DNA from: Prevotella sp. UBA2742
GTDB taxonomy: Bacteria > Bacteroidota > Bacteroidia > Bacteroidales > Bacteroidaceae
Reading direction: 5' to 3'
NCBI GenBank assembly: GCA_002353485.1
Contig: DEJS01000019.1
Location: 131,686 to 173,312 of the forward strand
Length of the DNA stretch: 41,627 nucleotides
The notes beneath the pieces are model-generated. The model was not told the DNA's origin. It did not search any database and saw only the letters and a program-made list of their open reading frames with translations. Below, piece after piece: positions 1 to 8,252 of this stretch (position 1 is its first letter; each line of letters opens with the position of its first letter). A program made the position numbers and the translations under genes.

Positions 1-366
1 AAGGCTATCGGTCTTGTTATCCCCGAGCTGAACGGTAAGCTCATCGGTGCTGCCCAGCGCGTACCTACTCCCACTGGTTCTACCACTATCCTGCACGCTG
101 TTGTAAAGGGTGAGGTAACTGTTGAGGGTATCAACGCTGCCATGAAGGCCGCTACCAACGAGTCGTTCGGTTACACCGAGGAGAAGCTCGTTTCTTCAGA
201 CATCATCGGTATGAAGTTCGGTTCACTGTTCGATGCTAACCAGACCATGGTAAGCAAGATTGGTGACGGCAACTCTCTGGTACAGGTTGTTGCTTGGTAC
301 GACAATGAGAACTCTTACACCTCTCAGATGGTTCGCACCATTAAGTACCTCGCTGAGTTGAAATAA
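1..366 (+). CDS. gap: Glyceraldehyde-3-phosphate dehydrogenase, C-terminal part (5' end outside window)
   Basis: The window opens inside this gene, in frame from base 1. The visible 121 residues are the C-terminal part of a type I GAPDH, which oxidises and phosphorylates glyceraldehyde 3-phosphate in glycolysis in the cytoplasm. Recognisable family stretches are GAAQRVPTPTGS and the closing WYDNENSYTSQMVRTIKYLA, which belongs to the catalytic-domain end. The NAD-binding half and catalytic Cys lie upstream of the window. The gene ends with TAA and is followed by a strong hairpin terminator. The 74-residue reading frame starting at 142 is only an internal Met of this gene. Identification is secure; whether it is one of several GAPDH copies cannot be told. 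Confidence 0.95.
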   Translation, partial: KAIGLVIPELNGKLIGAAQRVPTPTGSTTILHAVVKGEVTVEGINAAMKAATNESFGYTEEKLVSSDIIGMKFGSLFDANQTMVSKIGDGNSLVQVVAWYDNENSYTSQMVRTIKYLAELK

Positions 367-396
367 GCTTCAAGTGACAATAAACATAAAAATAGT

Positions 397-427
397 GCCG
401 TTTGATTTTGTCAAACGGCATTTTTTT
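397..427 (+). terminator. Rho-independent terminator of gap
   Basis: Perfect 9-bp stem GCCGTTTGA (397-405) / TCAAACGGC (411-419) with a 5-base loop, followed directly by ATTTTTTT. It lies 30 bases after the gap stop codon. Its loop and right arm overlap the luxS promoter. Confidence 0.9.
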
Positions 428-437
428 GCTACTTTTG
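407..437 (+). promoter_or_regulatory. Bacteroidetes-type promoter of luxS
   Basis: TTTG at 407-410 and TACTTTTG at 430-437 are separated by 19 bases, matching the Bacteroidetes primary sigma consensus (TTTG at -33, TAnnTTTG at -7). The luxS start codon is at 456, so the leader is very short. The -33 box is inside the loop of the gap terminator. Confidence 0.8.
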
Positions 438-455
438 CAAACAAAAGATAAAGCG

Positions 456-950
456 ATGGAAGTAATACAAAGTTTCACAATAGACCATACCCACCTGAAG
501 CCAGGCATTTATGTGTCGCGCGATGACAGGCAGTTCCGTACCTTCGACCTGCGTATCACGGAGCCTAACCGTGAACCCGCTGTGGCTCCTGCTGCCATGC
601 ACAGCATAGAACACCTGATGGCTACTTGGTTCCGTAATTCACGCGTGCAAGACGACGTGGTGTATGTCGGTCCTATGGGCTGTCTCACAGGTATGTACAT
701 CGTGATGACGGGCAGCTATAGCGTTGAAGACATGCGCCAGCTGACCATAGAGTGCCTGAAGTGGATACTCACCCAGCAGGAGGTTCCTGCCACCACACCT
801 GAGACCTGTGGCAACTACCTGTTGCACGACCTGCCCATGTGTCACTGGGAGTGCCGCCGCTATCTGGAACGTCTGCAGAACGACTTCCATAGTGAGTACA
901 GTAAACTGGAAGTTTCTCTGAGCGACGGAAAGACTTTTGCCGATGCTTGA
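456..950 (+). CDS. luxS: S-ribosylhomocysteine lyase LuxS
   Basis: The 164-residue protein cleaves S-ribosylhomocysteine to homocysteine and the autoinducer-2 precursor DPD, in the activated methyl cycle. The metal-binding signature HSIEHL matches the HxxEH ligands of LuxS. GPMGCLTGMY holds the catalytic Cys, and the downstream ETCGNY supplies the third metal ligand Cys. Length fits the family (about 155-170). The start at 456 is preferred over an upstream in-frame ATG at 402 because family proteins begin close to this Met and the upstream one lies inside the gap terminator and promoter. It overlaps the start of miaA by 8 bases, so the two are translationally coupled. No pfs/mtn gene is adjacent. 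Confidence 0.95.
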   Translation: MEVIQSFTIDHTHLKPGIYVSRDDRQFRTFDLRITEPNREPAVAPAAMHSIEHLMATWFRNSRVQDDVVYVGPMGCLTGMYIVMTGSYSVEDMRQLTIECLKWILTQQEVPATTPETCGNYLLHDLPMCHWECRRYLERLQNDFHSEYSKLEVSLSDGKTFADA

Positions 951-1899
951 CAAGATGATAACCATACTCGGACCTACTGCCAGCGGCAAGACACCACTTG
1001 CTGCAGCATTGGCAGCGAAGGTGGGGGGAGAGATTATCTCTGCCGACTCGCGCCAGGTGTACCGTCGTATGGATATCGGAACGGGCAAAGACCTTTCTGA
1101 TTATCATCTTGTGGCAGATGGCGCTGCCATTGATATTCCCTATCATCTCATTGATATTGTCGAACCAGGCACCAAGTACAATCTGTTCCAATATCAGCAC
1201 GACTTTTGCGAAGCATATAAAGGTATTATAGGTAGAGGACGGACGCCAATTCTTTGCGGCGGCACAGGCCTTTATATTGAGGCAGTGCTTAGGGGGTACC
1301 AGCTGTCACCGGTGCCTCAGAATCCACAACTGCGCCAGCGCCTGGAGGGTAAGTCGCTCGCTGAGTTGACGGCGATGCTGAAAGACCTGAAACAGCAGAA
1401 CGGTTCCAACATGCATAACACCACTGATGTCGATTCCTGCCAACGGGCTATCCGTGCCATCGAAATCGAGGAGTACAACCTGCATACCCCTACTGACAAG
1501 CGTCAGCTGCCTGCCGTCGACTCGCTCATTATCGGAGTCAGCATCGACCGTGAGGCCCGCCGCGAGAAAATAACCCGTCGTCTTAAAGCACGTCTCGAGG
1601 AAGGCATGATTGACGAGGTGAGAGAACTCCTGGCAGGAGGTATTCCGGCAGAAGACCTTATTTATTATGGCTTGGAGTACAAGTTCGTGACGCAGTATGT
1701 CATCGGGCAACTGTCATACGACGAGATGTTCCGCCTGTTAGAGATAGCCATCCACCAGTTTGCCAAGCGCCAGATGACGTGGTTCCGTGGCATGGAGCGA
1801 CGTGGATTCAAGATACATTGGATTGACGCCCTGTTGCCGATGGACGTGAAGGTAGGGAAGATAATGGAACTAACTAAGAACTATGACAGTGAACTATGA
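943..1899 (+). CDS. miaA: tRNA dimethylallyltransferase MiaA
   Basis: MiaA transfers a dimethylallyl group to A37 of tRNAs that read UNN codons. The 318-residue protein has the P-loop GPTASGKT at residues 10-17, the conserved DSRQVYR (35-41), and GGTGLYIEAVLRG typical of the DMAPP/tRNA-binding region. Length equals the usual 300-320. The ATG at 943 overlaps the luxS end; a TTG two codons earlier (937) is possible but less likely. The end overlaps the next gene by 4 bases (ATGA). The combination luxS-miaA-lipid kinase looks like one transcription unit driven by the luxS promoter. One small oddity is Pro after the P-loop (GKTPLA) where many homologues have a small or charged residue. Confidence 0.95.
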   Translation: MLDKMITILGPTASGKTPLAAALAAKVGGEIISADSRQVYRRMDIGTGKDLSDYHLVADGAAIDIPYHLIDIVEPGTKYNLFQYQHDFCEAYKGIIGRGRTPILCGGTGLYIEAVLRGYQLSPVPQNPQLRQRLEGKSLAELTAMLKDLKQQNGSNMHNTTDVDSCQRAIRAIEIEEYNLHTPTDKRQLPAVDSLIIGVSIDREARREKITRRLKARLEEGMIDEVRELLAGGIPAEDLIYYGLEYKFVTQYVIGQLSYDEMFRLLEIAIHQFAKRQMTWFRGMERRGFKIHWIDALLPMDVKVGKIMELTKNYDSEL

Positions 1900-2825
1900 A
1901 TAACGAACAAAATACCCGGTGGGGCATCCTCTATTGTCCGAAAGGACGCAGCAGTAAGCAGCGCGAACGTATCCAGCGCGTGCTTGACGATCGTCATGTA
2001 GCTTACGACTTCGTGCAGAGTGAATCCGCCGACAGTGTGGAACGCCTGATGTCGATGCTCATTCATAACGGTTATAAAACCATTATAGTCGTCGGTGGTG
2101 ACTCGGCCCTCAACGATGCCGTCAACTGCCTGATGCAGGTAGAGATGCAGGTCCGTAACGAGATAGCCCTGGGGGTCATCCCTAACGGGCTGGTGAACGA
2201 CTTTGCCCGCTATTGGGACTTCAAGGAGGGTAATCTGGAACAAACCATAGACTGGCTGTTGAAACGTCGTGTGCGTAAGGTAGACCTGGGCTGTATCCGC
2301 TATCAGAACAAGCAGGGTGAACGCTGTCACCGTTACTTCCTCAACTGTGTCAATGTGGGTCTTATTGCCGATATTATGAACCTGCGTCGTCAGACTCGTT
2401 CCCTCTTGGGCTCCAAGACCCTTGCTTTCATAGTGTCTATCTTCCTTATGATCTTCCACCGTATGGAGTATAAGATGCATGTCAAGATTAACAGCGACGT
2501 CGTCGACCGCAAAGTAATGACCATGTGCGTCGGCAGTGGCCCAGGTTATGGACAGACCCCCAGTGCCGTACCCTACAACGGCATGCTCGACGTCTCGCTG
2601 GTCTACCATGCCGAGATGTTGCAGGTCTTTGCTGGCCTGTGGCTCCTCATTACCGGGCGCTTCCTCAATCATCGTAGTGTACACCCCTATCGTACACGTC
2701 AGGTGGAAGTCGTCGAGGCCAAGCATGCCATGGTTGGTGTCGATGGTCGATTGCTTGGAACTCCCGTCGGTTCCTATCAGATTAGTGTCGAACAGGAAGT
2801 CATTAACTTTTTGATTCCTGATTAA
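1896..2825 (+). CDS. Diacylglycerol/lipid kinase family protein with non-canonical nucleotide motifs
   Basis: A 309-residue protein with the fold signature of the DAGK catalytic family (YegS/DgkB/sphingosine kinase type), which phosphorylates lipid alcohols at the membrane. Seen are VVGGDSALNDAVN (66-77), IPNGLVNDFARYWDF (95-109) and a late GSGPGYGQTP...NGMLDVSLV. In canonical enzymes the first motif is GGDGT and the second contains GTGND; here they are GGDSA and GLVND. Activity or nucleotide choice may therefore differ. The protein lacks a signal peptide. Its start codon overlaps the miaA stop (ATGA), so it is probably co-translated. The biological substrate cannot be deduced. A long reverse-strand reading frame across the same bases is a shadow. 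Confidence 0.8.
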   Translation: MNNEQNTRWGILYCPKGRSSKQRERIQRVLDDRHVAYDFVQSESADSVERLMSMLIHNGYKTIIVVGGDSALNDAVNCLMQVEMQVRNEIALGVIPNGLVNDFARYWDFKEGNLEQTIDWLLKRRVRKVDLGCIRYQNKQGERCHRYFLNCVNVGLIADIMNLRRQTRSLLGSKTLAFIVSIFLMIFHRMEYKMHVKINSDVVDRKVMTMCVGSGPGYGQTPSAVPYNGMLDVSLVYHAEMLQVFAGLWLLITGRFLNHRSVHPYRTRQVEVVEAKHAMVGVDGRLLGTPVGSYQISVEQEVINFLIPD

Positions 2826-2875
2826 CAGCATATACCTTTGTTTCGATACACAGAAATGTGAAATAACTAAAAAAA

Positions 2876-2910
2876 AAGGCATTTTTACATAGAAATGCCT
2901 TCTTTTATTT
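2876..2910 (+). terminator. Terminator of luxS-miaA-lipid kinase operon
   Basis: Perfect 9-bp stem AAGGCATTT (2876-2884) / AAATGCCTT (2893-2901) with an 8-base loop, followed by CTTTTATTTT. An A-run precedes it, so it could also work on the other strand, though no minus-strand gene ends here. Confidence 0.8.
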
Positions 2911-2939
2911 TGCAGTCACAACGAAATTGTGTACTTTTG
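2909..2939 (+). promoter_or_regulatory. Promoter of the glycogen-metabolism operon
   Basis: TTTG (2909-2912), 19 bases, TACTTTTG (2932-2939): an exact match to the Bacteroidetes -33/-7 form. It is 50 bases upstream of the ATG at 2990 and the leader contains the AT-rich AAAACAAAAATAAAAACC region and AAAGGA as ribosome-binding sequence. Confidence 0.8.
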
Positions 2940-2989
2940 AAGGAAAATTTGTATTCCTAAAACAAAAATAAAAACCAAATAAAGGAACT

Positions 2990-4972
2990 ATGAGTTATTT
3001 ACGATTAGAAAAAGCCGTCATGACCAACTTGGAGGAATCCCTTCGTCGTGAACTGCTTCGTACAAACCGTTCTGGCGCTTATAGTGCGTCTACGCTGGTA
3101 GACTGTAACACGCGCAAGTATCACGGTTTGCTGGTTGTTCCCGTTCCTGAACTCGACGACGAGAACCATGTGCTGCTCTCGTCGTTCGACTGTACGGTCA
3201 TCCAGCACGGAGCAGAGTTCAACCTCGGACTCCACAAGTATCAGGGCAACAATTTCAGCCCTAAGGGTCACAAGTACATCCGTGAGTTTTCTTGTGACGT
3301 AGTACCCACCACCATCTACCGCGTGGGAGGTGTCATCTTGAAGCGTGAGACCATCTTCCAGACCTATGAGGACCGTATCCTTATTCGCTACACCCTGGAG
3401 GATGCCCATTCTGCTACCACGCTGCGCTTCCGTCCCTTCCTGGCCTTCCGTTCCGTCCGCCAGTTCACACACGAGAATGCTACAGCCTCGCGTGAGTACC
3501 ATGAAGTGGACAATGGTATCAAGACCTGTATGTATGCCGGCTATCCCGACCTCTATATGCAGTTCAACAAGAAGAACGAGTTTGTCTTCCAGCCCGACTG
3601 GTACCGTGGCGTGGAGTATCCCAAGGAGCAGGAACGCGGCTATGCCTCCAATGAGGACCTGTATGTTCCCGGCTATTTCGAGGTGTCTATCAAGAAGGGT
3701 GAGAGCATCGTCTTTGCCGCCTCTACCAAGGAGATTAAGAGCTCGTCGCTGAAGACCTTGTTCCAGAAGGAGATGGACCTGCGCCAGCCCCGCGATAACT
3801 TCTATCACTGTCTGGTAGCTGCTGCCCATCAGTTCCACTTCCGCGACCGTCGCAGCGGCAGTTCGCCAGAGCATCTTGACGACAGTGACGACCGCTACCT
3901 GCTGGCCGGCTATCCCTGGTTCAAGGCCCGTGCTCGCGATACGTTCATTGCACTGCCTGGTCTGACGCTGGCCATCGGCGAGCAGGACTACTTCGAGCAC
4001 GTCATGAAAACCGCCGAGAAAGGCCTCCGCGAGTTCATGGAGGAAAAGCCTCTGAGCGTGAAGATATATGAGATTGAACATCCCGACGTGCCCCTGTGGG
4101 CCGTATGGGCCATTCAGCAGTATGCCAAGGATGCAGGCCTGGCCCAAGGCTACAAGAAGTATGGCAAGCTGGTCAAGGATATCGTGAAGTACATCATTGA
4201 CGATGGCAACCAGAATATGCGCCTCGACGAGAACGGTCTGCTCTATGCCAACGGTCGCGACAAGGCCATTACCTGGATGAACTCCACGGCCAACGGACGT
4301 CCCGTAGTGCCGCGCTCCGGCTACATCGTAGAGTTCAACGCCCTGTGGTACAATGCCCTGAAGTTCTGTGCCGCCCTCGAGGCTGAGTTCGGCGACAAGA
4401 AGTTCGCGGCAAAGGCAGAAGAACGCGCCGAGCTGTGCAAGCAGTCTTTCGTAGATACCTTCGTCAATGAATACGGTTACTTGCTCGACTATGTCGATGG
4501 CAACATGATGGACTGGAGCGTACGCCCCAATATGATTTTTGCCGTGGCACTCGACTATTCCCCCCTGTCACAAGACCAGAAGAAGAGTGTCGTAGACATC
4601 TGCACTCGCGAGCTGCTTACCCCCAAGGGGCTGCGCTCGCTGTCGCCAAAGAGTGGCGGCTACAACCCCATGTACGTCGGACCGCAGACACAGCGCGACT
4701 ATGCCTACCATCAGGGCACGGCATGGCCTTGGCTGGGCGGTTTCTACATGGAGGCTTGCCTGAAGCTCTATAAGCGCACCCGACTGTCGTTCATCGAACG
4801 CCAGATGGTGGGCTACGAAGACGAGATTAACTATCATGCTCTTGGAACCATCAGCGAGCTCTTCGACGGCAACCCGCCGTTCCACGGACGCGGTGCCATG
4901 GCCTTCGCCATGAACGTGGCCGAGATACTGCGCACGCTGAAACTCTTAGAGAAATACACTTATCAAAAATAA
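2990..4972 (+). CDS. Glycogen debranching enzyme (amylo-alpha-1,6-glucosidase, GH133 type)
   Basis: A 660-residue cytoplasmic enzyme of the bacterial/archaeal GDE family, which removes alpha-1,6 branch glucose from glycogen. The N-terminal domain shows STLVDCNTRKYHGLLV, the classic start of the bacterial GDE N-domain. The C-terminal (alpha/alpha)6 domain shows RARDTFIALPGLTLA near residues 312-326 and YHQGTAWPWLGGFY near 571-584, both family hallmarks. Length fits (about 640-700). No signal peptide is present. It heads an operon with a glycosyltransferase 16 bases downstream and a GH57 protein, the usual Bacteroidales arrangement for intracellular glycogen turnover. The start is supported by AAAGGA a few bases upstream. 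Confidence 0.9.
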   Translation: MSYLRLEKAVMTNLEESLRRELLRTNRSGAYSASTLVDCNTRKYHGLLVVPVPELDDENHVLLSSFDCTVIQHGAEFNLGLHKYQGNNFSPKGHKYIREFSCDVVPTTIYRVGGVILKRETIFQTYEDRILIRYTLEDAHSATTLRFRPFLAFRSVRQFTHENATASREYHEVDNGIKTCMYAGYPDLYMQFNKKNEFVFQPDWYRGVEYPKEQERGYASNEDLYVPGYFEVSIKKGESIVFAASTKEIKSSSLKTLFQKEMDLRQPRDNFYHCLVAAAHQFHFRDRRSGSSPEHLDDSDDRYLLAGYPWFKARARDTFIALPGLTLAIGEQDYFEHVMKTAEKGLREFMEEKPLSVKIYEIEHPDVPLWAVWAIQQYAKDAGLAQGYKKYGKLVKDIVKYIIDDGNQNMRLDENGLLYANGRDKAITWMNSTANGRPVVPRSGYIVEFNALWYNALKFCAALEAEFGDKKFAAKAEERAELCKQSFVDTFVNEYGYLLDYVDGNMMDWSVRPNMIFAVALDYSPLSQDQKKSVVDICTRELLTPKGLRSLSPKSGGYNPMYVGPQTQRDYAYHQGTAWPWLGGFYMEACLKLYKRTRLSFIERQMVGYEDEINYHALGTISELFDGNPPFHGRGAMAFAMNVAEILRTLKLLEKYTYQK

Positions 4973-4988
4973 ATAAGGAGGACGCCGT

Positions 4989-6260
4989 ATGAAAGTATTA
5001 ATGTTTGGATGGGAGTATCCTCCTCACGTATTCGGTGGACTGGCCACCGCTAACTATGGTATTTCGCAGGGTCTGCACGCCCAGGGCGACATGGACATAA
5101 CTTTGTGTCTGCCACATCCCTTTGGCGATGAAGACCGCTCGGCCTGCAACATTGTGGCTATGAATGCCGTACCCATTGCCTGGCGCGACGTATCGGCCGA
5201 CTATGTACGCGAACGTGTGGGCAACATTATGGACCCTGAACTCTATTTCCGTCTGCGCGACCACCTGTATGCTGACTTCAACTATATGCACGTCAACGAC
5301 CTGGGCGCCATGGAGTTTGCAGGAGGCTATCCTGGCAACCTGCACGAGGAAATCAACAACTACTCTATCATCGCCGGTGTCGTGGCCCGTACCTTCGACT
5401 ACGACATCATCCACGCTCACGACTGGCTGACCTATCCTGCCGGTATCCATGCCAAGCAGGTATCAGGCAAACCCTTGTGCATCCATGTCCATGCCACCGA
5501 CTTCGACCGCAGCCGCGGCAAGGTGAACCCCACCGTCTACTCGATAGAGAAAAACGGTATGGACCATGCCGACTGCATCATGTGCGTATCGGAGCTGACG
5601 CGCCAGACCGTCATCAACCAGTATCATCAGGACCCGCGTAAGTGCTTCACCGTGCACAACGCCGTCTATCCTCTGCCGCAGGAGTATCAGGACATTCCGC
5701 GCCCTGACCATACGGGCAAGGACAAGGTGGTGACGTTCCTCGGACGCATCACCATGCAGAAGGGCCCCGAGTACTTCGTCGAGGCCGCCAACATGGTCAT
5801 CCGCCGCACCAAAAACGTGCGCTTCTGTATGGCCGGATCGGGCGACATGATGGATGCTATGATTTACTTGGCTGCTGAACGCGGCATTGCCGACCGCTTC
5901 CACTTCCCGGGATTCATGCGAGGCAAGCAGGTGTACGAGTGTCTGAAAGACTCTGACGTCTACGTCATGCCCTCCGTCTCCGAGCCCTTCGGCATCTCGC
6001 CTCTCGAGGCTATGCAGTGCGGCACGCCCAGCATCATCTCCAAGCAGTCTGGTTGTGCTGAGATACTGACCAACTGTATCAAGGTAGACTACTGGGACAT
6101 CCACGCCCTGGCCGACGCCATCTACAGCATCTGTGCCAACGAGTCGCTCTTTACCTACCTCAAGGAGGAAGGCAAGAACGAGGTAGACCAGATTACCTGG
6201 GAGAAGGTAGGCGCCTGGATAGCCACGCTTTATAAGCGTACCTTGGGTTGGGAACAATAA
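4989..6260 (+). CDS. Glycogen synthase-like glycosyltransferase (GT-B fold, GT4/GT5 type)
   Basis: This 423-residue GT-B enzyme begins with MKVLMFGWEYPPHVFGGLA, the loop that binds the acceptor and nucleotide in starch/glycogen synthase-like proteins. The C-terminal domain has FLGRITMQKGPEYFVEAA and SEPFGISPLEAMQCGTPSI (about residues 330-348), the donor-binding Ex7E motif of retaining GT4/GT5 enzymes. A histidine-rich ICIHVHATDFDRSRG-like stretch (CIHVHATDFDRS) is also typical. It probably elongates alpha-1,4-glucan from a nucleotide sugar; UDP- or ADP-glucose cannot be separated by sight. Start has AAGGAGGACG directly upstream, a strong site. It lies between debranching enzyme and GH57 in the same operon. 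Confidence 0.85.
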   Translation: MKVLMFGWEYPPHVFGGLATANYGISQGLHAQGDMDITLCLPHPFGDEDRSACNIVAMNAVPIAWRDVSADYVRERVGNIMDPELYFRLRDHLYADFNYMHVNDLGAMEFAGGYPGNLHEEINNYSIIAGVVARTFDYDIIHAHDWLTYPAGIHAKQVSGKPLCIHVHATDFDRSRGKVNPTVYSIEKNGMDHADCIMCVSELTRQTVINQYHQDPRKCFTVHNAVYPLPQEYQDIPRPDHTGKDKVVTFLGRITMQKGPEYFVEAANMVIRRTKNVRFCMAGSGDMMDAMIYLAAERGIADRFHFPGFMRGKQVYECLKDSDVYVMPSVSEPFGISPLEAMQCGTPSIISKQSGCAEILTNCIKVDYWDIHALADAIYSICANESLFTYLKEEGKNEVDQITWEKVGAWIATLYKRTLGWEQ

Positions 6261-6320
6261 AAGGCAAAAGGCAAAAAAGAGTATAGGAAATAAAGTAAAA
6301 AGGTAAAAAAGTAGAATACA

Positions 6321-7712
6321 ATGAAAACAATTTGTTTATATTTCGAGATACACCAGATTATCCATCTGAAGCGCTATCGTTTCTTCGACATCGGTACCGA
6401 CCACTACTACTACGATGACTACGAGAACGAGCGCAGTATTACCGACATTGCTAACCGTAGCTATATGCCGGCACTCAACGCCATCGGCGACATGATTCGC
6501 GACAATGGCCAGTATTTCAAGGTAGCCTTCTCGCTCTCAGGCACAGGCATTGAGCAGCTTGAGATGCATGCTCCCCAGGTTTTGGAGAAGTTGCAGGAAC
6601 TCAACCAGACCGGCTGCGTCGAGTTCCTGGCCGAGCCATACTCGCACGGCCTGTCGTCGCTGGCCAACGAAGAGACCTTCGCCCTCGACGTGAAGAAGCA
6701 GTGTGCCAAGATTGAGGAATACTTTGGCAAGAAGCCGACTGTGGCCCGCAACTCGTCGCTCATCTACTCTGACGACATTGGCGGACAGATAGCAGCCATG
6801 GGCTTCAAGGGCATGCTCACCGAGGGTGCCAAGCACGTGCTGGGCTGGAAGTCGCCACACTATGTCTACAACTGTAACATTGCTCCCAACCTGAAACTGC
6901 TGTTGCGCGACGTCGAGCTGTCTGACGACATCTCACTGCGCTTCAACAACAGCGACTGGCCTGGCTACCCCCTCTTTGCCGATGCCTACATAGACCGCAT
7001 TGCCCGTCTGCCGGAGGAGGAGCAAATCATCAACATCTTCATGGAGCTCTCGGCCCTTGGCATCGCACAGCCCCTCAGCAGCAATATTCTTGAGTTCCTC
7101 AAGGCACTGCCCGCCTGCGCCAAGGAGAAAGGCATCACCTTCTCTACTCCTACTGAAATATGCATGAAGGTAAAGAGTGTTGGCAATCTTGACGTTCCCG
7201 ACACCCTCTCGTGGGTCGACGAGGAGCGCGACGTCAGCTGCTGGCTGGGTAACGCCATGCAGCGCGAGGCCTTCAACAAGCTCTACTCTGTGGCCGACCG
7301 TCTGCGCATTGCCGACGACCCCCGCATCAACCAGGACTGGGACTACCTGCAGGCTTCCAACAACTTCCGCTTCATGACCACCAAGCCCTCTAACGTCGGT
7401 CTGGACCGTGGCATCTACAGCGGACCCTTCGATGCCTTCACCAACTATATGAACATCCTGGGCGACTTCATTAATAGGGTCAATGCCCTCTATCCGCAGG
7501 AGATAGACAACGACGAGCTGAACGCCCTGCTTACTACCATTCGTAACCAGGGTGACGAAATCCAGATGAAGGATGCCGAGATTACCCGTCTGAAGGCCCG
7601 TCTGGAGAAATACGAGCCCATGGTTGATGAGAAGAAGCCCGCCAAGAAGGCAGCGGCTAAAAAGCCTGCCGCCAAGAAGGCTCCGGCCAAGAAGGCTGAA
7701 GAGAAGAAGTAA
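6321..7712 (+). CDS. GH57 family glycoside hydrolase / alpha-amylase with Lys-Ala-rich tail
   Basis: A 463-residue cytoplasmic GH57-type protein acting on alpha-1,4-glucans. Region 1 is seen at ICLYFEIHQIIHLKRYRFFD (His-Gln pair), and the catalytic-nucleophile region is VEFLAEPYSHGL with Glu near residue 105. PTVARNSSLIYSDDIG resembles conserved region 4. It completes the debranching enzyme-glycosyltransferase-GH57 operon after a 60-base gap rich in AAAGGCAAAA and GTAAAAAGG repeats. The last 26 residues are a low-complexity run of KK, PA and AA units after a coiled-coil-like segment. This tail is not part of the catalytic fold and may bind acidic polymers or glucan particles. A strong terminator follows. 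Confidence 0.88.
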   Translation: MKTICLYFEIHQIIHLKRYRFFDIGTDHYYYDDYENERSITDIANRSYMPALNAIGDMIRDNGQYFKVAFSLSGTGIEQLEMHAPQVLEKLQELNQTGCVEFLAEPYSHGLSSLANEETFALDVKKQCAKIEEYFGKKPTVARNSSLIYSDDIGGQIAAMGFKGMLTEGAKHVLGWKSPHYVYNCNIAPNLKLLLRDVELSDDISLRFNNSDWPGYPLFADAYIDRIARLPEEEQIINIFMELSALGIAQPLSSNILEFLKALPACAKEKGITFSTPTEICMKVKSVGNLDVPDTLSWVDEERDVSCWLGNAMQREAFNKLYSVADRLRIADDPRINQDWDYLQASNNFRFMTTKPSNVGLDRGIYSGPFDAFTNYMNILGDFINRVNALYPQEIDNDELNALLTTIRNQGDEIQMKDAEITRLKARLEKYEPMVDEKKPAKKAAAKKPAAKKAPAKKAEEKK

Positions 7713-7742
7713 TCGGGACTTTTCTCTGAGCATCTGTATCCT

Positions 7743-7785
7743 AAAAGAGCGTCCTCCTTCCGTGGGCGCTCTTTTGGTTTTTTTC
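7743..7785 (+). terminator. Terminator of the glycogen operon
   Basis: AAAAGAGCG (7743-7751) pairs with CGCTCTTTT (7767-7775); further pairing of TCC with GGG extends the stem. A GGTTTTTTTC run follows. The A-run on the left makes it usable from both strands, but the minus-strand azlD gene ends 168 bases away. Confidence 0.85.
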
Positions 7786-7858
7786 TATACTTCCTCCTTT
7801 CCGTCCTTCCACGCTGTTCGTCGCCTTCATATTTTCTTCTCCTTCCTCTCCCGTCTCT

Positions 7859-7942
7859 GTCCGGTATGTGTATGGTATATGTTCAGTATGTGTTCACTTT
7901 TCACTGAACAAATACTGAACAAATACTGGACAAATACTGGAC
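7859..7942. repeat. Long imperfect inverted repeat made of 11-base units
   Basis: The arms are 7859-7896 and 7905-7942, 38 bases each, with an 8-base loop CTTTTCAC. By hand 31 of 38 positions are Watson-Crick and three more are G-U. The right arm is itself three tandem copies of TGRACAAATAC (period 11), and the left arm is the inverse series. It lies between the convergent glycogen operon and azlD, where it could act as a bidirectional terminator or stabilising hairpin, though there is no T-run. Another reading is a cluster of protein-binding sites phased at one helical turn. Confidence 0.75.
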
Positions 7943-7952
7943 ATGAACGGGT

Positions 7953-8252
7953 TTATATCATGAGGTAGGCTATCAGGCAGCAGATGATGGCTACGGGGAA
8001 GAGTCCTAATCGGAACCAGGCGGCGATGATGCCTGCCAGTAGGGCTGCGATGCCGGGCAATGGGGTGGGGGTGGTCAGCACCATGTCGGGGAAGGTCATT
8101 ACGGCCAGTGTGACGTAGGGTACGTAGTAGAGGAAACTGCGTATGAAGCGGTTTTTGATGGGGCCGTGAATGAGTGCCATCGGCAGTATGCGGATGAGGT
8201 TTGTGACCAGGATGGCGATGATGATGTAGGGTAGGATGCTATGCTGGTTCAT
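7953..8252 (-). CDS. azlD: AzlD family branched-chain amino acid transport subunit
   Basis: A 99-residue integral membrane protein with about four hydrophobic helices, the size and pattern of AzlD, the small partner of AzlC in branched-chain amino acid (and analogue) export. ILVTNLIRILPMALI with its early Arg-Pro and YVPYVTLAVMTFP match the family. Its start codon overlaps the azlC stop by 4 bases (ATGA), so the two are coupled. It is the last gene of the regulator-azlC-azlD unit. Confidence 0.85.
   Translation of the reverse strand: MNQHSILPYIIIAILVTNLIRILPMALIHGPIKNRFIRSFLYYVPYVTLAVMTFPDMVLTTPTPLPGIAALLAGIIAAWFRLGLFPVAIICCLIAYLMI

Noticed and set aside
402..455. Longer LuxS with 18 extra N-terminal residues
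   Set aside because: The extension lies in the gap terminator and luxS promoter and does not match the family N-terminus.
1881..2882. 333-residue reading frame on the minus strand over the lipid kinase gene
   Set aside because: It mirrors a clear coding gene of the plus strand, has His/Thr-rich low-quality composition and no family motif; it is an antisense shadow of GC-biased codons.
7859..7942. CRISPR array or invertible promoter
   Set aside because: The units are only 11 bases, with no spacers and no recombinase nearby; an inverted repeat hairpin explains them.
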